From contig NBIV01000024.1 of NCBI GenBank assembly GCA_003194525.1, forward strand, positions 1 to 64,000: a DNA stretch of 64,000 nucleotides, in the 5' to 3' direction. Below the pieces are notes generated by a model. It was not told the origin of the DNA, searched no databases, and was given only the letters and a program-made list of their open reading frames with translations. The position numbers and the translations under genes are program-made. The DNA is from Gracilariopsis chorda (lineage: Eukaryota > Rhodophyta > Florideophyceae > Gracilariales > Gracilariaceae). This document shows positions 9,847 through 19,851 of this stretch, piece after piece; position 1 is the first letter of the stretch, and the number at the start of each line of letters is the position of its first letter.

Positions 9847-10867
9847 ATAGTCTTTACGCTCAGACGCACTACTCCACCGTCGATCGGCCTTTTCACGAGC
9901 AAGGCCGGTGGCTTGGTGGATTTATTGGAATTTCGGGGACTGTAACACAGGAATGTCACCGCTCAATTCATCTTGACCCGGGCCTCCAACGCCGTACAAC
10001 CTTTGTTTCCTTATCCAGAGTCGTCCTCGAAGGCTCTTTCCGAATTTCCGTCATGATGATGAGAGTCTCTCACAATCTTAAACTCATCGCGGAGGAGAAG
10101 AGCAATTCAAAGTCAAAGCGTTCTTCACCAACGTTGATACAACACCATATTCAAGACAACGTATTAACCTCTGGTTTGAATACATGATTGGTTTGTCTGA
10201 GTCAGCACTGGTGCAGATTAGGAAGGCTACTCGACGTCTTTGAAGCATAGGAACGTTTAAGGATGCCAAATATACAAGATGTAATAACTCCAGGACTGTT
10301 TCCGCTCTCAAAGCGATCCCCACCGCTCCACGTGGTCCTTCGCGCTAGTGACAAAACCTAACGTTGATTCCATTGCATTTGATTTCTTTCAGCGGTTTAG
10401 CTCTATCGTTGAAGCAGTGTCCACTGGGCAAGACGTATTGATGACAAGGCCACGGTTTTGTTTGCGACATTTCCCTCCACTACAAGGGCGCAAGTAGTAG
10501 GTCGATTACTCGAGTGGGCTATGGTTCTTATTCTGCAACAAAGTATGCGAATGCCTTAAACCAACCTGTACTCTATCAAAGCTCTGAAGCGAAGGACTAC
10601 CTTTTTCAAGAGTTATTGCAGAAGTTAATAAGGCATACGAGTTCTACAACTTGGGGCTGTTCGCAATACCGTTCCATGCACCAAAATATCATTGAAATGA
10701 TACTCCTTAGCCCCAAAGATGCTCTTGTTCTTCGTTTACATGTGGTCAGGATGTTATCATGTGACTCGAATGTATTAGAAAAGCGGCCTAGCTAGGGTAT
10801 TTGCCACGTTTAGCTGGTAGGCGGTAAGAGTGATTTTCATTCATGTGTTGTTCACGCCGACTCTGCA
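9847..10867. other. Intergenic, no gene seen
   Basis: About 1.0 kb between the pogo terminus and the 3' end of the 6-phosphogluconolactonase gene. Open frames here (for example 10514-10795 plus) show no recognisable domain or conserved motif. Confidence 0.5.
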
Positions 10868-11880
10868 TCACTTGCTTAATTTCGAGGCAGCGGCTTCATC
10901 GAAGAGCCAGTCCACTGTTCCCTCAGATAACTTCACGAGTGCTCCCGGGAATGTACTTTCTTCGTTCTACGCACAGTTTAGGGTAAGCGATAGGTCATCT
11001 GGTTAATCTCTATTCTCCATGCGCTATACTCCGGGGATCTCAGCATACCAAAAAGTTGTCACACATACCTCAATAATATCCAGTACAACATCAGCCTTAG
11101 AGGCTCCGGTTACTACAAATACTGCAGCACGAGCAGCGTTCAACACAGGATAGGTGAGTGTGACTCTCGTCGGGGGTGGTTTCGGCGAATCTGTAATTGG
11201 CGCAACTAGCTTAGTTTTTTCTTGTAGCTGCGCAATGGAAAGACTCAATTCTCACACATTAGTAGACTGAACACCCGTTGTTGGCGCTCGTATTAAGAGT
11301 ATATTCAGAAAGTGAAAGGAACCAAACGTACAAGTGAGTGACCAGGGAACAAAGAGCAGGTGTGACCATCTGGTCCTAAACCTAGAAGCAACATGTCGAA
11401 CTTCGGAGACTCCCCAAGCTTCTCAACAAGCTTGGTCGTGTATTCCGAGGCGCATTCATCTGAAGAAAGGGAAGGATCGATCGGAATCACTGGTAGTGAT
11501 GGGATGCGAAAGCGAATTTCGCGGTAGTTCGAATCATCATGGTCGAGAGGAACGACACGTTCATCGGCCAAGAACACGTTCCATTTGCCTACATCGACGT
11601 CGTACGACTTCAAGCCCGCTGCGAGAAGTTTGGGGAGTGAGCCACCTGATATGGCGACGGAAAACTGACCGCGCTCTCGAATGGCTTGTTGTGATGCGTC
11701 ATACACAGCTTGGCCAAGTCTTTCCGGCACTGAACCGATGTGGATGTTAACGGTCATGGCGAGTGGTCTTCGCGGGCACAAAGGGCGATGCGAGAGGCGC
11801 GTGGGAATGGAAGAAACTGGGATTGAAGTTTGGAACGCCGGACGAAGGCTTATGTTGAGAGAGCAAGCAGAGAAAGTCAT
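10868..11880 (-). CDS. 6-phosphogluconolactonase (three exons)
   Basis: This enzyme hydrolyses 6-phosphogluconolactone in the oxidative pentose phosphate pathway. I resolve three exons on the minus strand: 11880-11332, 11227-11069 and 10966-10868. The introns are 11331-11228 (GTACGT...GCAG, 104 nt) and 11068-10967 (GTATGT...GTAG, 102 nt), both in phase 0. Joined, they give 268 residues. Family motifs are [16 protein letters not shown] with DSNYRE, the active-site block [26 protein letters not shown] and a C-terminal [13 protein letters not shown]. The first ~40 residues before MTVNIHIGS are Ser/Arg/Pro-rich and may be an organelle transit peptide; translation from that inner ATG would give a cytosolic form. 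It is divergent from the VTC1-like gene. Confidence 0.88.
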
Positions 11881-12671
11881 TGTTAATGATAACTTCGTGA
11901 TTCGTAGAATGATCCAAGAGTAGAAATAGCACTCGATGGCACACGACTACACAGCGTCAGCTGTAGCAGCGAGGTAACAGGGTATTCTTACCGCCCTGTT
12001 GTTGTCTGATCCAACTTTGCGTTCGATCCAAGCATTCTGAATACGGACGTCGAAGCCCTGTAGAGGGTGATGCGCGCTAACATCATCAGAAAAGATTCGT
12101 CTCTGAATTTTGGAGATTGGCGACGGCGATAACCTTTGGCGTAGTTATACTTAAAAGAACTACGACGAAGACCTCAGCAACATGCAATTTTTTCCGTTAA
12201 ACCCGATGCAACCGTCACCTCAGGATGAGGCGGTCTCTAAACAAGCGTGATGTGCGCGCTCAAAACGAGTGAATACTTACAAATTGAGCCATCCAGCAAT
12301 ACCTGACAAGCGTCCACTACTAGCTAGTAGTAGGGTAAGCTAGGATCAGCAAAGTGGTGCAACGCTCCGTGCGCAAGTTAGGCTCGTTCACCTTTCCCTC
12401 TGGTTACCGTCGTAATCGCGTGCGCCAAAAGTACTGAATCACAAGACAGGAACATGCCCTGGACGCCAGCCTACCTTTTCACAACACAGTGAGAGTAATC
12501 CTTACCTCTAGAATCCAGAAGTCGAGTAAGGTTTACACCTGAAGCGCTTTGTTCAGTTCTTTTTGCCGGGCCTAAGACGTACCTGCCGTCCCAAACACGG
12601 CAACTGTGGTTTCTGGCATCTACTTATCACAAAACAGCTTAGAGATTTGCGCAAGAAGACTACCTTCCACA
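11881..12671. promoter_or_regulatory. Divergent intergenic region between 6PGL and VTC1-like gene
   Basis: This 790-base interval separates two genes transcribed away from each other and must carry both promoters. I see no clear TATA box and no other gene. Confidence 0.4.
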
Positions 12672-13268
12672 ATGAACGGAGCAGGATCCGTTGAATCACC
12701 AGAAATGATTCCACTTCTCTCGGACGGTGATGACGAGATCACCCCTATGGCCCTAACAAGTGTCGCGGTCGTTGATAGTCAGGCAGACGTTAATGAGAAA
12801 GAGGAAAAGAAGACGGGAAAGAAGGAGTCGGACTACGGAGCTGTGGAGAAGCCGAAAAAGAAGAAGGAGAAGTCTCCACAAAAGCAAGTGGCAGATGTGT
12901 TAAAGACGGACATGGCCGCTGAGCGAACTTTCTTCAAGTGGCTTTGGACCGGGCTTCATACCGGTGCCATTGGCTCTTTCATATTCGTTACGTTTGATAT
13001 TGACAAGGGCGATCCCATGAGAGTGGTTGTCGTCGGCTTTTCGTGGTTCATAGCACTACTGTTAGTTATTTATGGTACGTTCGCGTACTACCGTCGCAGA
13101 CATGCTTTGCGCACTGGCAATTTAGACCACGTTCCATCCTTCACAAGGGAACACAGCCCACTGGTCGTTGTTTCAGCGTTACTGTTGGTTGTAGGAGTAA
13201 CAATGACGTACGCAATGATGCAAGATGGAAAGAAATCACAACCTGGTGTCCTGAACACCGGCACATAG
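12672..13268 (+). CDS. VTC1-like DUF202 membrane protein
   Basis: The protein has 198 residues from the ATG at 12672; upstream in-frame codons lack an ATG. Residues 1-85 are acidic, then Lys-rich (KKKKEKSPQK), and probably cytosolic. The rest holds the DUF202 core, beginning MAAERTFFKWLWTG, which corresponds to the NERTFLKW motif of yeast Vtc1. Three membrane spans follow: around GLHTGAIGSFIFVTF, VVVVGFSWFIALLLVIYG and VVVSALLLVVGVTMTY. Vtc1 is the small membrane subunit of the polyphosphate polymerase complex of vacuoles and acidocalcisomes. Stand-alone DUF202 proteins also exist, so the VTC assignment is likely but not certain. No SPX or polymerase gene is nearby. Confidence 0.7.
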   Translation: MNGAGSVESPEMIPLLSDGDDEITPMALTSVAVVDSQADVNEKEEKKTGKKESDYGAVEKPKKKKEKSPQKQVADVLKTDMAAERTFFKWLWTGLHTGAIGSFIFVTFDIDKGDPMRVVVVGFSWFIALLLVIYGTFAYYRRRHALRTGNLDHVPSFTREHSPLVVVSALLLVVGVTMTYAMMQDGKKSQPGVLNTGT

Positions 13269-13616
13269 CCTTTTAACGGTAGGCTTGCACTTGCTCGCGC
13301 ACCGAGGGCGGAGCGGCTATCCCTATACACGAGGAGAACCATTGCCGTCCTTTTGCATTCTCCATGGAAGTTGGATCACAACGATATGGCGTGCTTGCCA
13401 AACCCCGTATACACGGCTCTCCCCAGCTCATGATTCTACACCCCACGTCTGCGACGGTGAGCCAAGTTACGCATCTGCCGCCGAGCGTAGCTTTGATCTT
13501 GCAATGTCGGGAGTCTTGACATCTGCCTATCCTATCGTAAACCGATCTCGTGGACGTTTCTCGCTCATACAGGCGACGTTCGGTACATGTACCCTGGTAC
13601 TAAGCGTAGGTCTCTT

Positions 13617-13791
13617 GACATAAATGGAGATTGGTACTGTGGGACAGAGAAAATCTTTCTTCTCCGAGGAGCTTTACGTGATACATAGAGTTTAACGTGC
13701 TAGACGAAGAAAAGCTCTCTACTAGTCTTAGATTCTATAACCACACTGTAATTTGGTAATGTGCACCCATAAAGAATAAGAAGAAGCAGCC
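13617..13791 (+). repeat. SINE/LINE 3'-end-like repeat, copy A
   Basis: This ~175-base segment is clearly similar throughout to the reverse complement of 60290-60461, with shared blocks such as GGGACAGAGAAAATCTTTC and GCTAGACGAAGAAAAGCTC. It ends in CCCATAAAGAATAAGAAGAAG, an AAG-rich tail like that of the LINE at 33443-33512. It looks like the 3' end of a retroposon. Confidence 0.7.
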
Positions 13792-14927
13792 GTGTTATGT
13801 TCAAACCCTACTATACCGAGGCAGAGCCAAACCAGAATTAAGCTTTCTCAGGAAGTTCCGGTGACGAACAAATTTCAATACTGATAGATACCTTCCCCTT
13901 TCCACTTTCTTTCACTTCTTCATTCTATACTTCGAGCAGAAACGGCGCACCACGAAGAGGCAGAATCAAATGTACCACGTTTGCGCCACCCAGCAGGAAT
14001 AGCAGAATCCTGCACATCTTGCCCTCTTAAATATCCGAAGAAGTTCTTGGTAGTATGACGACGTGTCCCGGGCCTTAGAGGCGATCGGTCTGCAAATCAA
14101 CAGGGAGAGTTAAACAACGAAGCAAGATTTCTCGTGGCGCACTACTTTCGTCATCTTGCTCCATACCAATAATTTTTCCTCCCAAACGCAAACCTCTTGT
14201 TTTTGGTTCAAACCGGTGTACACAGGTCTGAACCTCCAATTGATCAGTATTTTGTTCCGCCACATACCCTCCCGTCAAAATGTTGACGACGCTTTCCAGG
14301 GCGTAGAAAAGTGCTGTTTGTAGGACGCTTCATTAAACGGTTGTCTTTGCAATTTCTTTCTTTATCGTGTACTCTCTGACGTGTCTTCGCGAGTCTTTTA
14401 AGCGTTTCTTCCTCAATTTCATTGTCCATTTCCTGCTATCGACGCTCACAGCGTTGTGCTCTTTCTTTTGCTCGGTTTTCAGGTTTTTTTATCCGTTCAT
14501 GTTTTCGAATTGTGGAGCGACTACCAGGTAAAACTGGATTGATTTCATGTAGAACCAAATGCTTGTGAACAACTATCTCGTGTTCAAGATGCATGACATT
14601 ACGAAAGAGAAAGGAATAATGTTTTGTGGTAACAACTTTGTGGCAATATAGTTCGACAGCTTGAAGTACGAAAAGATGACCCTTCACGGAATAAATGCAG
14701 CCAAACGAGAACTCGAATGTCTGGCTTAATTCAACGACAGTGCGGGGTGGCTGCGAGACCGCTGAGCTGCGGGGAGGGTGCTTCGCCCGGCACTGGACGA
14801 GATCTGCGCGCAGGGGCGTCAAAGTTGTCGTAGCCCATATGGAACCACGATGCTAAATCGCTTTGCGCTGGATGCCTGATGTGGTGAGGGATCACTGCAA
14901 GGTACTGGCGAGTCCCGCCAAGGGCAC
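13792..14927. other. Intergenic with unassigned minus-strand frames
   Basis: On the minus strand, 14822-14436 (128 residues) and 14429-14244 (61 residues) lie in the same frame, separated by one stop codon. Both are charged (RKHERIKKPENRAKERAQR; EEETLKRLAKTRQRVHDKE), so this could be a broken coiled-coil gene. I do not recognise a family. The rest of the interval shows nothing. Confidence 0.3.
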
Positions 14928-15142
14928 ATGCAGTTCCGCCCGTAGAGGTGTGCCGACCTTCCGAAAAGGCTACAAAAGACTATGAAGTTACGCCGGATGA
15001 GGAAGCCAAATGGATATGCGATTGGGTCTGTTAAGGGAATTTAGCCGTCGAATAGATGATTAGCCTTCTACTTCTTCTAGAAAGTTAATACCGCTGCCTC
15101 GGAATTAGAGGCACGTGCCCGTAAACACACACACACACACAT
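14928..15142 (+). repeat. Dispersed ~215-bp repeat with CA-rich tail, copy 1
   Basis: The sequence from ATGCAGTTCCGCCCG to the tail GTGCCCGTAAACACACAC is closely similar to 58795-59011 in the same orientation. Shared blocks include CCTTCCGAAAAGGCTACAAAA and ACCGCTGCCTCGGAATTAGAG. A (CA)n run ends both copies. It has no coding frame. Confidence 0.8.
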
Positions 15143-16179
15143 CTGCGCGCAGCTTACTCCTTACCCTTGGTACCTCTGCATGGCACCCTTGTGCCTTCGG
15201 AAACCACAGACTTTCCGTCAATCGACAGAAAACTGGACCAGCGATGTCTGCTTCCGGGAACTTTGCGTTTGGATCGGAGAAGGCTCCTCCCACGGCAGCT
15301 CACCTAGGAGTTCTGATTATTAGCACTCAGTGCTCACGGTTCAGTGACAGCAACGGAGTATTCAGCACATGGCAACAGACGTTTGTCTGTTTGATAGCAT
15401 TACATACCCTTGGTACGATTGGGTTTGAACGACCTTGCTACTCTTCTATCTTCCGTAACATAAAAGTTGGATCGCCTACACTAAACAGCCGACAATATCT
15501 ACCAGTTACAATGTACAGGTTGATGAGGAACGGATTGATCTTTGCGGAAAGGTACAGGAACGTCATCCAAAAAGTTTGTCCAAGTGGCGTGGGGCAAGGG
15601 TTTTAACGAAATCGTTTATGAAACGTTTCTGTGCAAGCAGTTGTGGTACTAACGAGATGCTTCTCGAATGAGTATGCACCTCTGTGAGCCATGGCGGCGT
15701 TCAACGTGGATGAGTACAAGTTCGCCTTACCCTTTTTTTTGGCTGGTCGAAGATTCTGTTGGCTGCCATCGCATGCCTCTTTTCTTGACTATGACTGGGC
15801 CAAAACAAGCCGGCATACCCTCGTAGCAGCGAAAATGCCTATTCCTTGACACAAGGTTAACCTGAAGGGCCGTTCACAATCTCGCAACCGCTCTCGATTG
15901 ACTCGAGACCCAGGCCGACACTGCGACCGAATGCTGCACGGAGGGAAGTCGGTAAAACATGCCGAAATTGCATTCCAAGTGCTTCAAATTGGAAGCTGAA
16001 AATAGCCACGAGGCCTTCATCCACCGACAGCGGAGGAGGCCTTTGTGCAGCGCACAGGAGCGGAGTTCGCCTTCGTTACTTACCGCAAGCGAGCATCCTT
16101 TCTTTGGGATCGCCCTGGCTCTTCGGCTTCAATATCAAACGTCTAATAAGGCAATTTGCGGCTTGCTTCCCCTCTCAAC
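15143..16179. other. Intergenic, upstream of the SARAF-like gene
   Basis: A 1.0-kb stretch. The plus-strand frame 15115-15606 starts inside the repeat and has no recognisable domain, so I do not call it. The promoter of the SARAF-like gene should lie toward the right end. Confidence 0.4.
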
Positions 16180-16851
16180 ATGCAATCCACGGCATTCTCG
16201 ATACTAGTGCTAGTGGTCGTGCTGACAAAGGCATCATCATCCCGCGTGGAGCGTACCGGCAACGCTTTCGGGAGTTTGGTATCGAAAGACGACCGCATCT
16301 ACCTTCCTTCCGTTTCCAAGTTGACGTTTGTCGCGGATACGTTCACAAAGTGCCGTCGAACGGATCCGCGTCCCCAACTTACCTGCATTGGCGGCAACGC
16401 AAGCGAACGGCACGACCTTTATCCAAACCGCGTTGATTGCTATAACATGGGTGTAGACCCCGGCAATAACGGTGCCCTACTCCCCACATGGCAGTGCGTA
16501 GCCGCCGTTCCGAGAACGGTTACCGTAGCTGACACGACCGTAAACTGTGAGGGGTGGAGTTCGGACGACGACATATTCGTGGTTGCCGGTAGTTGCTGGC
16601 TTACCTTCAAACTTGCATACGAAGAAGCCCAGAGAGGAGGTCTACCAAGTGAACAACACAGACATTATAGTCGTGGTCATGATGCATTCCGATTCCGATG
16701 GATTCTGAACACGATGTTCAACGTGATTGCTATTATCATCATTGCTTTGTTGCTGTTATGGTGTTTCCTTCGCTTCCAAACACCGCGAGCCGCCGAACGA
16801 GAACCACTAATCGCTACTCCGCAAAACTACCAGGCTACCACCGGAAGCTAG
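16180..16851 (+). CDS. SARAF/TMEM66-like membrane protein
   Basis: The protein has 223 residues from the ATG at 16180, which gives a clean signal peptide (STAFSILVLVVVLTKASS). The luminal part carries the cysteine-spaced pattern of the SARAF family: CRRTDPRPQLTCIGGNAS, then DLYPNRVDCYNMGVD, WQCVAAVP, VNCEGWSSDDD and VVAGSCWLTFKL. A single membrane span (residues ~184-206, NVIAIIIIALLLLWCFL) is followed by a short tail of about 25 residues. In animals SARAF sits in the ER membrane and damps store-operated calcium entry through a long cytosolic tail. That tail is largely missing here, so only the ER-luminal domain is shared and the function is unknown. Confidence 0.7.
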   Translation: MQSTAFSILVLVVVLTKASSSRVERTGNAFGSLVSKDDRIYLPSVSKLTFVADTFTKCRRTDPRPQLTCIGGNASERHDLYPNRVDCYNMGVDPGNNGALLPTWQCVAAVPRTVTVADTTVNCEGWSSDDDIFVVAGSCWLTFKLAYEEAQRGGLPSEQHRHYSRGHDAFRFRWILNTMFNVIAIIIIALLLLWCFLRFQTPRAAEREPLIATPQNYQATTGS

Positions 16852-17080
16852 ACCAACCATGACAACCATCTATCTCAGGCAAGTATAGCTTAGAGATCCC
16901 TACTTTTTTTTGAGAGCTGGTAGTTTCGCTTGCCACGAGTGCACATTGCAGAATGACAAAAATGAATCCGTCGAGCTTTATGCTGTGCTTAACATCATGG
17001 GATAGGTCGGGAGAGAAGGAACAGGGAGGCAGTGATATGTACAAGAATTATTAGCAACTCGCAAACAAAAAAAACTAACT

Positions 17081-19330
17081 CTAGCATGGTGCGCGTGTAG
17101 TCGTCGGTGTGATACCCGAGTTAGCTCGTCGCACATGCTGACGTCCAATATCCCGTAAACGGCTTTTCATGGTTTCGTTTTCCAATCGAAGTCGATTAAT
17201 CGTAGCTTGTTGTCTAACCGAGCTCATCTTCTGTCGATTAAGTTCAACTTTGATCATACGTTCATTCTTAGAAAGCTCTCGATTCTCCTTCATTAGACTT
17301 CGCTTTATGGTTTCAGACCTGTTGACAACGTCGGCCAGTCGCGACATGGCTTCGTCTCGAGACTTCTCAGCCGACTCCACTTTCGCGACCAGTTTTTTCC
17401 GTGCGGCATCACTACCATCTCGCATCTTTGAGATACGAACACTTTCCGCCTCCAATCGCTTCACATCTGCAAGTCTAGAGCGCAACTCCGCCATCTGTGT
17501 ATGATGAGCCGCCTTAATTTCGTCAAGTTCTCGTTCATGTTTCTTGCTCAACACCGATAAGCGCTTCACAAGTTTCAATCGTTCAGTATCAATCGCCGTT
17601 TTATCGTCTTCAGCCTGTTGCAATCGTTCCGCAAAAGTGCGCTTCATTGCATCGATGCGGTACGCGGACAAGACGTTCACCACCTTTGTCTCAAGCACAT
17701 CTTCATATTCGCTCGATTCAACTTCCTGATCGACGCGAGTTGGCGAAGCACGCGTACCATTTCGTCGGGCCGGTAGGCTCTTTTCTGACAGAGTTCGGTT
17801 GACTTCAGATTGTTTCGCATTGGAATGAGCGTCAAAACTGCTCGCTTTCGACATTGCTTCTCTCGCTGCACGCGGTCGACGTTTGGGCGCTCGCCGTTCC
17901 TCCTCAACAGAGGACACGGACGCCAGTCCAACGTGGCGAATCTTTCGCAACGGACTTTGTCGGGGCTGTTCCGCGGCGATACCAGCACGCTCCAGCATGG
18001 CCTCAAGTTCGGCAATACGCACGTTGAGTGCGTTAACAAGCACGTCATCCCTAGTGGCAATGTGCTGTTCAGCGCGTCTTGGCGAAGCGTTATTCGAATT
18101 GAGAGAGCTAGAAGAAAGCGGTGAGCGGGCAGCATGCGCAGAAGGTCGCTTTCCTCTTCCCCTCAAGCGCTCATTCTCCGACACAAGTGATGCAATCTGC
18201 GCACGCGCTCTAGCAAGCGCGGCTCGCAAGTCTGAAATCTCAACGCTGTCCGGCTCAGTATTGACAACGGGTTTGTTCTGGATGCGTTTTGCGCGGGCGG
18301 CATATCGCAATGTACCAAGCGTTTCCTCGCGACTGGAGTCTGCTGGCGAGATGCATGCTATAAGCAGGGTTTTGGCGTTGCCACCAAGACTGTCCTGCAG
18401 CAAACGGGTGAGGTTACTATCTCTGTACGGAACATGTGATAGCTTTCCCGCAAGGGCAGAGATGACTTTTGCAAGGGCGAAGAGTCCCTTGTTAATTTGG
18501 ACGCCCTCTTCAAAACGGGCGCCCTGTGCGGCGGTTCGTTTAACGCGTTCACTTCCTGCAAGATCCACCAAATGTAACTTGGAGAAGAGACAATCTTTGC
18601 CTTCATTCTCCTGTTGAATGGTGATGGTAATGACGGAATGACTTCTCGATGAGGATGCGTTCATACCGGTGGCCGCGGTTCTTCTTACGACGTTGCCGTC
18701 GCGAATTATGGAAACGAGGGCTTGATGATCGTGCACACATCGTTCTCGAGCGCCGTCCAAAAAGACGTGTTTGACACCCTTGACTCGACGTTCACGCACC
18801 TGAACGGGGACGGCGGGTCTGGAATTAGCGTCGACTAAATCGCGAATACGTTCTTTGTAGATTTCTACAAAGCCGACTCGAACGGTAACAGTGGATGCAG
18901 TGTGTTCTGCGCGTCGCTTGAGGTTGAAGATGTGGAATGCGATTTGGTTGGTAAGATGAGTCATGGTGTAACTCTTGCCAGCGCTGGTTTGCCCGTACGC
19001 AAAGACGGTAGCATTAACGCCGGCGAAAAGCGCTTGTAGCAGCGGTTGAACGTGGGCATCGTATATGTGATGCGGAGCGTGTCCATGTTTGGCAAAGTAC
19101 ACAGCGTCGAATTGGTTGAAGTGAACGTCTGGAGAGGATGGTCGATGCAGTGTTACTCGGGGCGGTTGCGGTTGATGTGACAGGGTTGATGTGGCATTAT
19201 CAGCGGTTTCGAATGGCAGCAATGGACGTGCATTGATGACGACGTGCACGGGCTCTGGTTGCAAAGGGGCGTGTTGAGCGGCAACAGGCGAAGCAGCGCG
19301 CTTCGCACGAGGAGAAGAAGGCATAGCCAA
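17081..19330 (-). CDS. Kinesin with N-terminal motor domain
   Basis: The 749-residue protein carries the motor at residues ~27-350. Visible motifs are the P-loop GQTSAGKSYTM (113-123), switch I SSRSH (227-231), switch II DLAGSE (256-261) and the neck-proximal GTLRYAARAKRIQNKPVVN. A spacer of low complexity follows, then heptad-rich coiled coil from ~540 to ~735. The N-terminal motor and long coiled coil resemble kinesin-4/chromokinesin and CENP-E-like proteins, but I cannot assign the subfamily. It would move along microtubules using ATP. The P-loop reads SAGKS where most kinesins have GSGKT, a mild deviation also seen in some plant and algal motors. Confidence 0.9.
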   Translation of the reverse strand: MAMPSSPRAKRAASPVAAQHAPLQPEPVHVVINARPLLPFETADNATSTLSHQPQPPRVTLHRPSSPDVHFNQFDAVYFAKHGHAPHHIYDAHVQPLLQALFAGVNATVFAYGQTSAGKSYTMTHLTNQIAFHIFNLKRRAEHTASTVTVRVGFVEIYKERIRDLVDANSRPAVPVQVRERRVKGVKHVFLDGARERCVHDHQALVSIIRDGNVVRRTAATGMNASSSRSHSVITITIQQENEGKDCLFSKLHLVDLAGSERVKRTAAQGARFEEGVQINKGLFALAKVISALAGKLSHVPYRDSNLTRLLQDSLGGNAKTLLIACISPADSSREETLGTLRYAARAKRIQNKPVVNTEPDSVEISDLRAALARARAQIASLVSENERLRGRGKRPSAHAARSPLSSSSLNSNNASPRRAEQHIATRDDVLVNALNVRIAELEAMLERAGIAAEQPRQSPLRKIRHVGLASVSSVEEERRAPKRRPRAAREAMSKASSFDAHSNAKQSEVNRTLSEKSLPARRNGTRASPTRVDQEVESSEYEDVLETKVVNVLSAYRIDAMKRTFAERLQQAEDDKTAIDTERLKLVKRLSVLSKKHERELDEIKAAHHTQMAELRSRLADVKRLEAESVRISKMRDGSDAARKKLVAKVESAEKSRDEAMSRLADVVNRSETIKRSLMKENRELSKNERMIKVELNRQKMSSVRQQATINRLRLENETMKSRLRDIGRQHVRRANSGITPTTTRAPC

Positions 19331-19851
19331 GCGATGGGTGCGCGCGGACGCGGGACGGTTCAGGTGTCAGGACGGAGGTGGGTACAAGGCGCATACGCGC
19401 GAAGTGGAGGGTGCGTGGTGGCTGTTGGTGGTGACGGGCGAAGGGAGACTTTGAGACGGCGCGCAGACGGCAAGCGGCAAGCGCGCTCGATGCGCGTGTG
19501 CGGAAACGCCGAACGGCTCGATGCGCGACGCGCGCGCGCCAATGCGGCTGCTCATCTGCTGTTGACGCGTAGCGCGCTCTCCTTCGGCGAATGGCGCTGG
19601 TACACGTGGTGGCGCTGTTGTGCCGTCCTCTCGCGCCGTTTCGTTTCAACTGCCCAGCTGCCGTCACTGGGCGCCTCTCGCGACGGCGCTCGTGCGTCTT
19701 CCCGGAACAATGTGCCTTGCAACATTTATCCAACCGCAGCCCGAAGCATCATGTGTAGCGCGCTTGTATGTTTTGCGCACCAAGTCCAAGTCACCCCCCC
19801 CCCCCCCCACAGTCATACACCCACCATATGATGTGTATCAGAGCCGACACA
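19331..19851. promoter_or_regulatory. Kinesin upstream region with a 15-base C tract
   Basis: This 520-base GC-rich interval lies between the kinesin start and the end of the fucosyltransferase-like gene and should hold the kinesin promoter. A run of 15 C (19794-19808) stands near its right end. Confidence 0.4.

Noticed and set aside
10514..10795. 93-residue plus-strand frame
   Set aside because: No recognisable motif, and it lies in the 3' flank of the 6PGL gene with no sign of conservation.
15115..15606. 163-residue plus-strand frame
   Set aside because: It begins inside the dispersed CA-tailed repeat and shows no domain.
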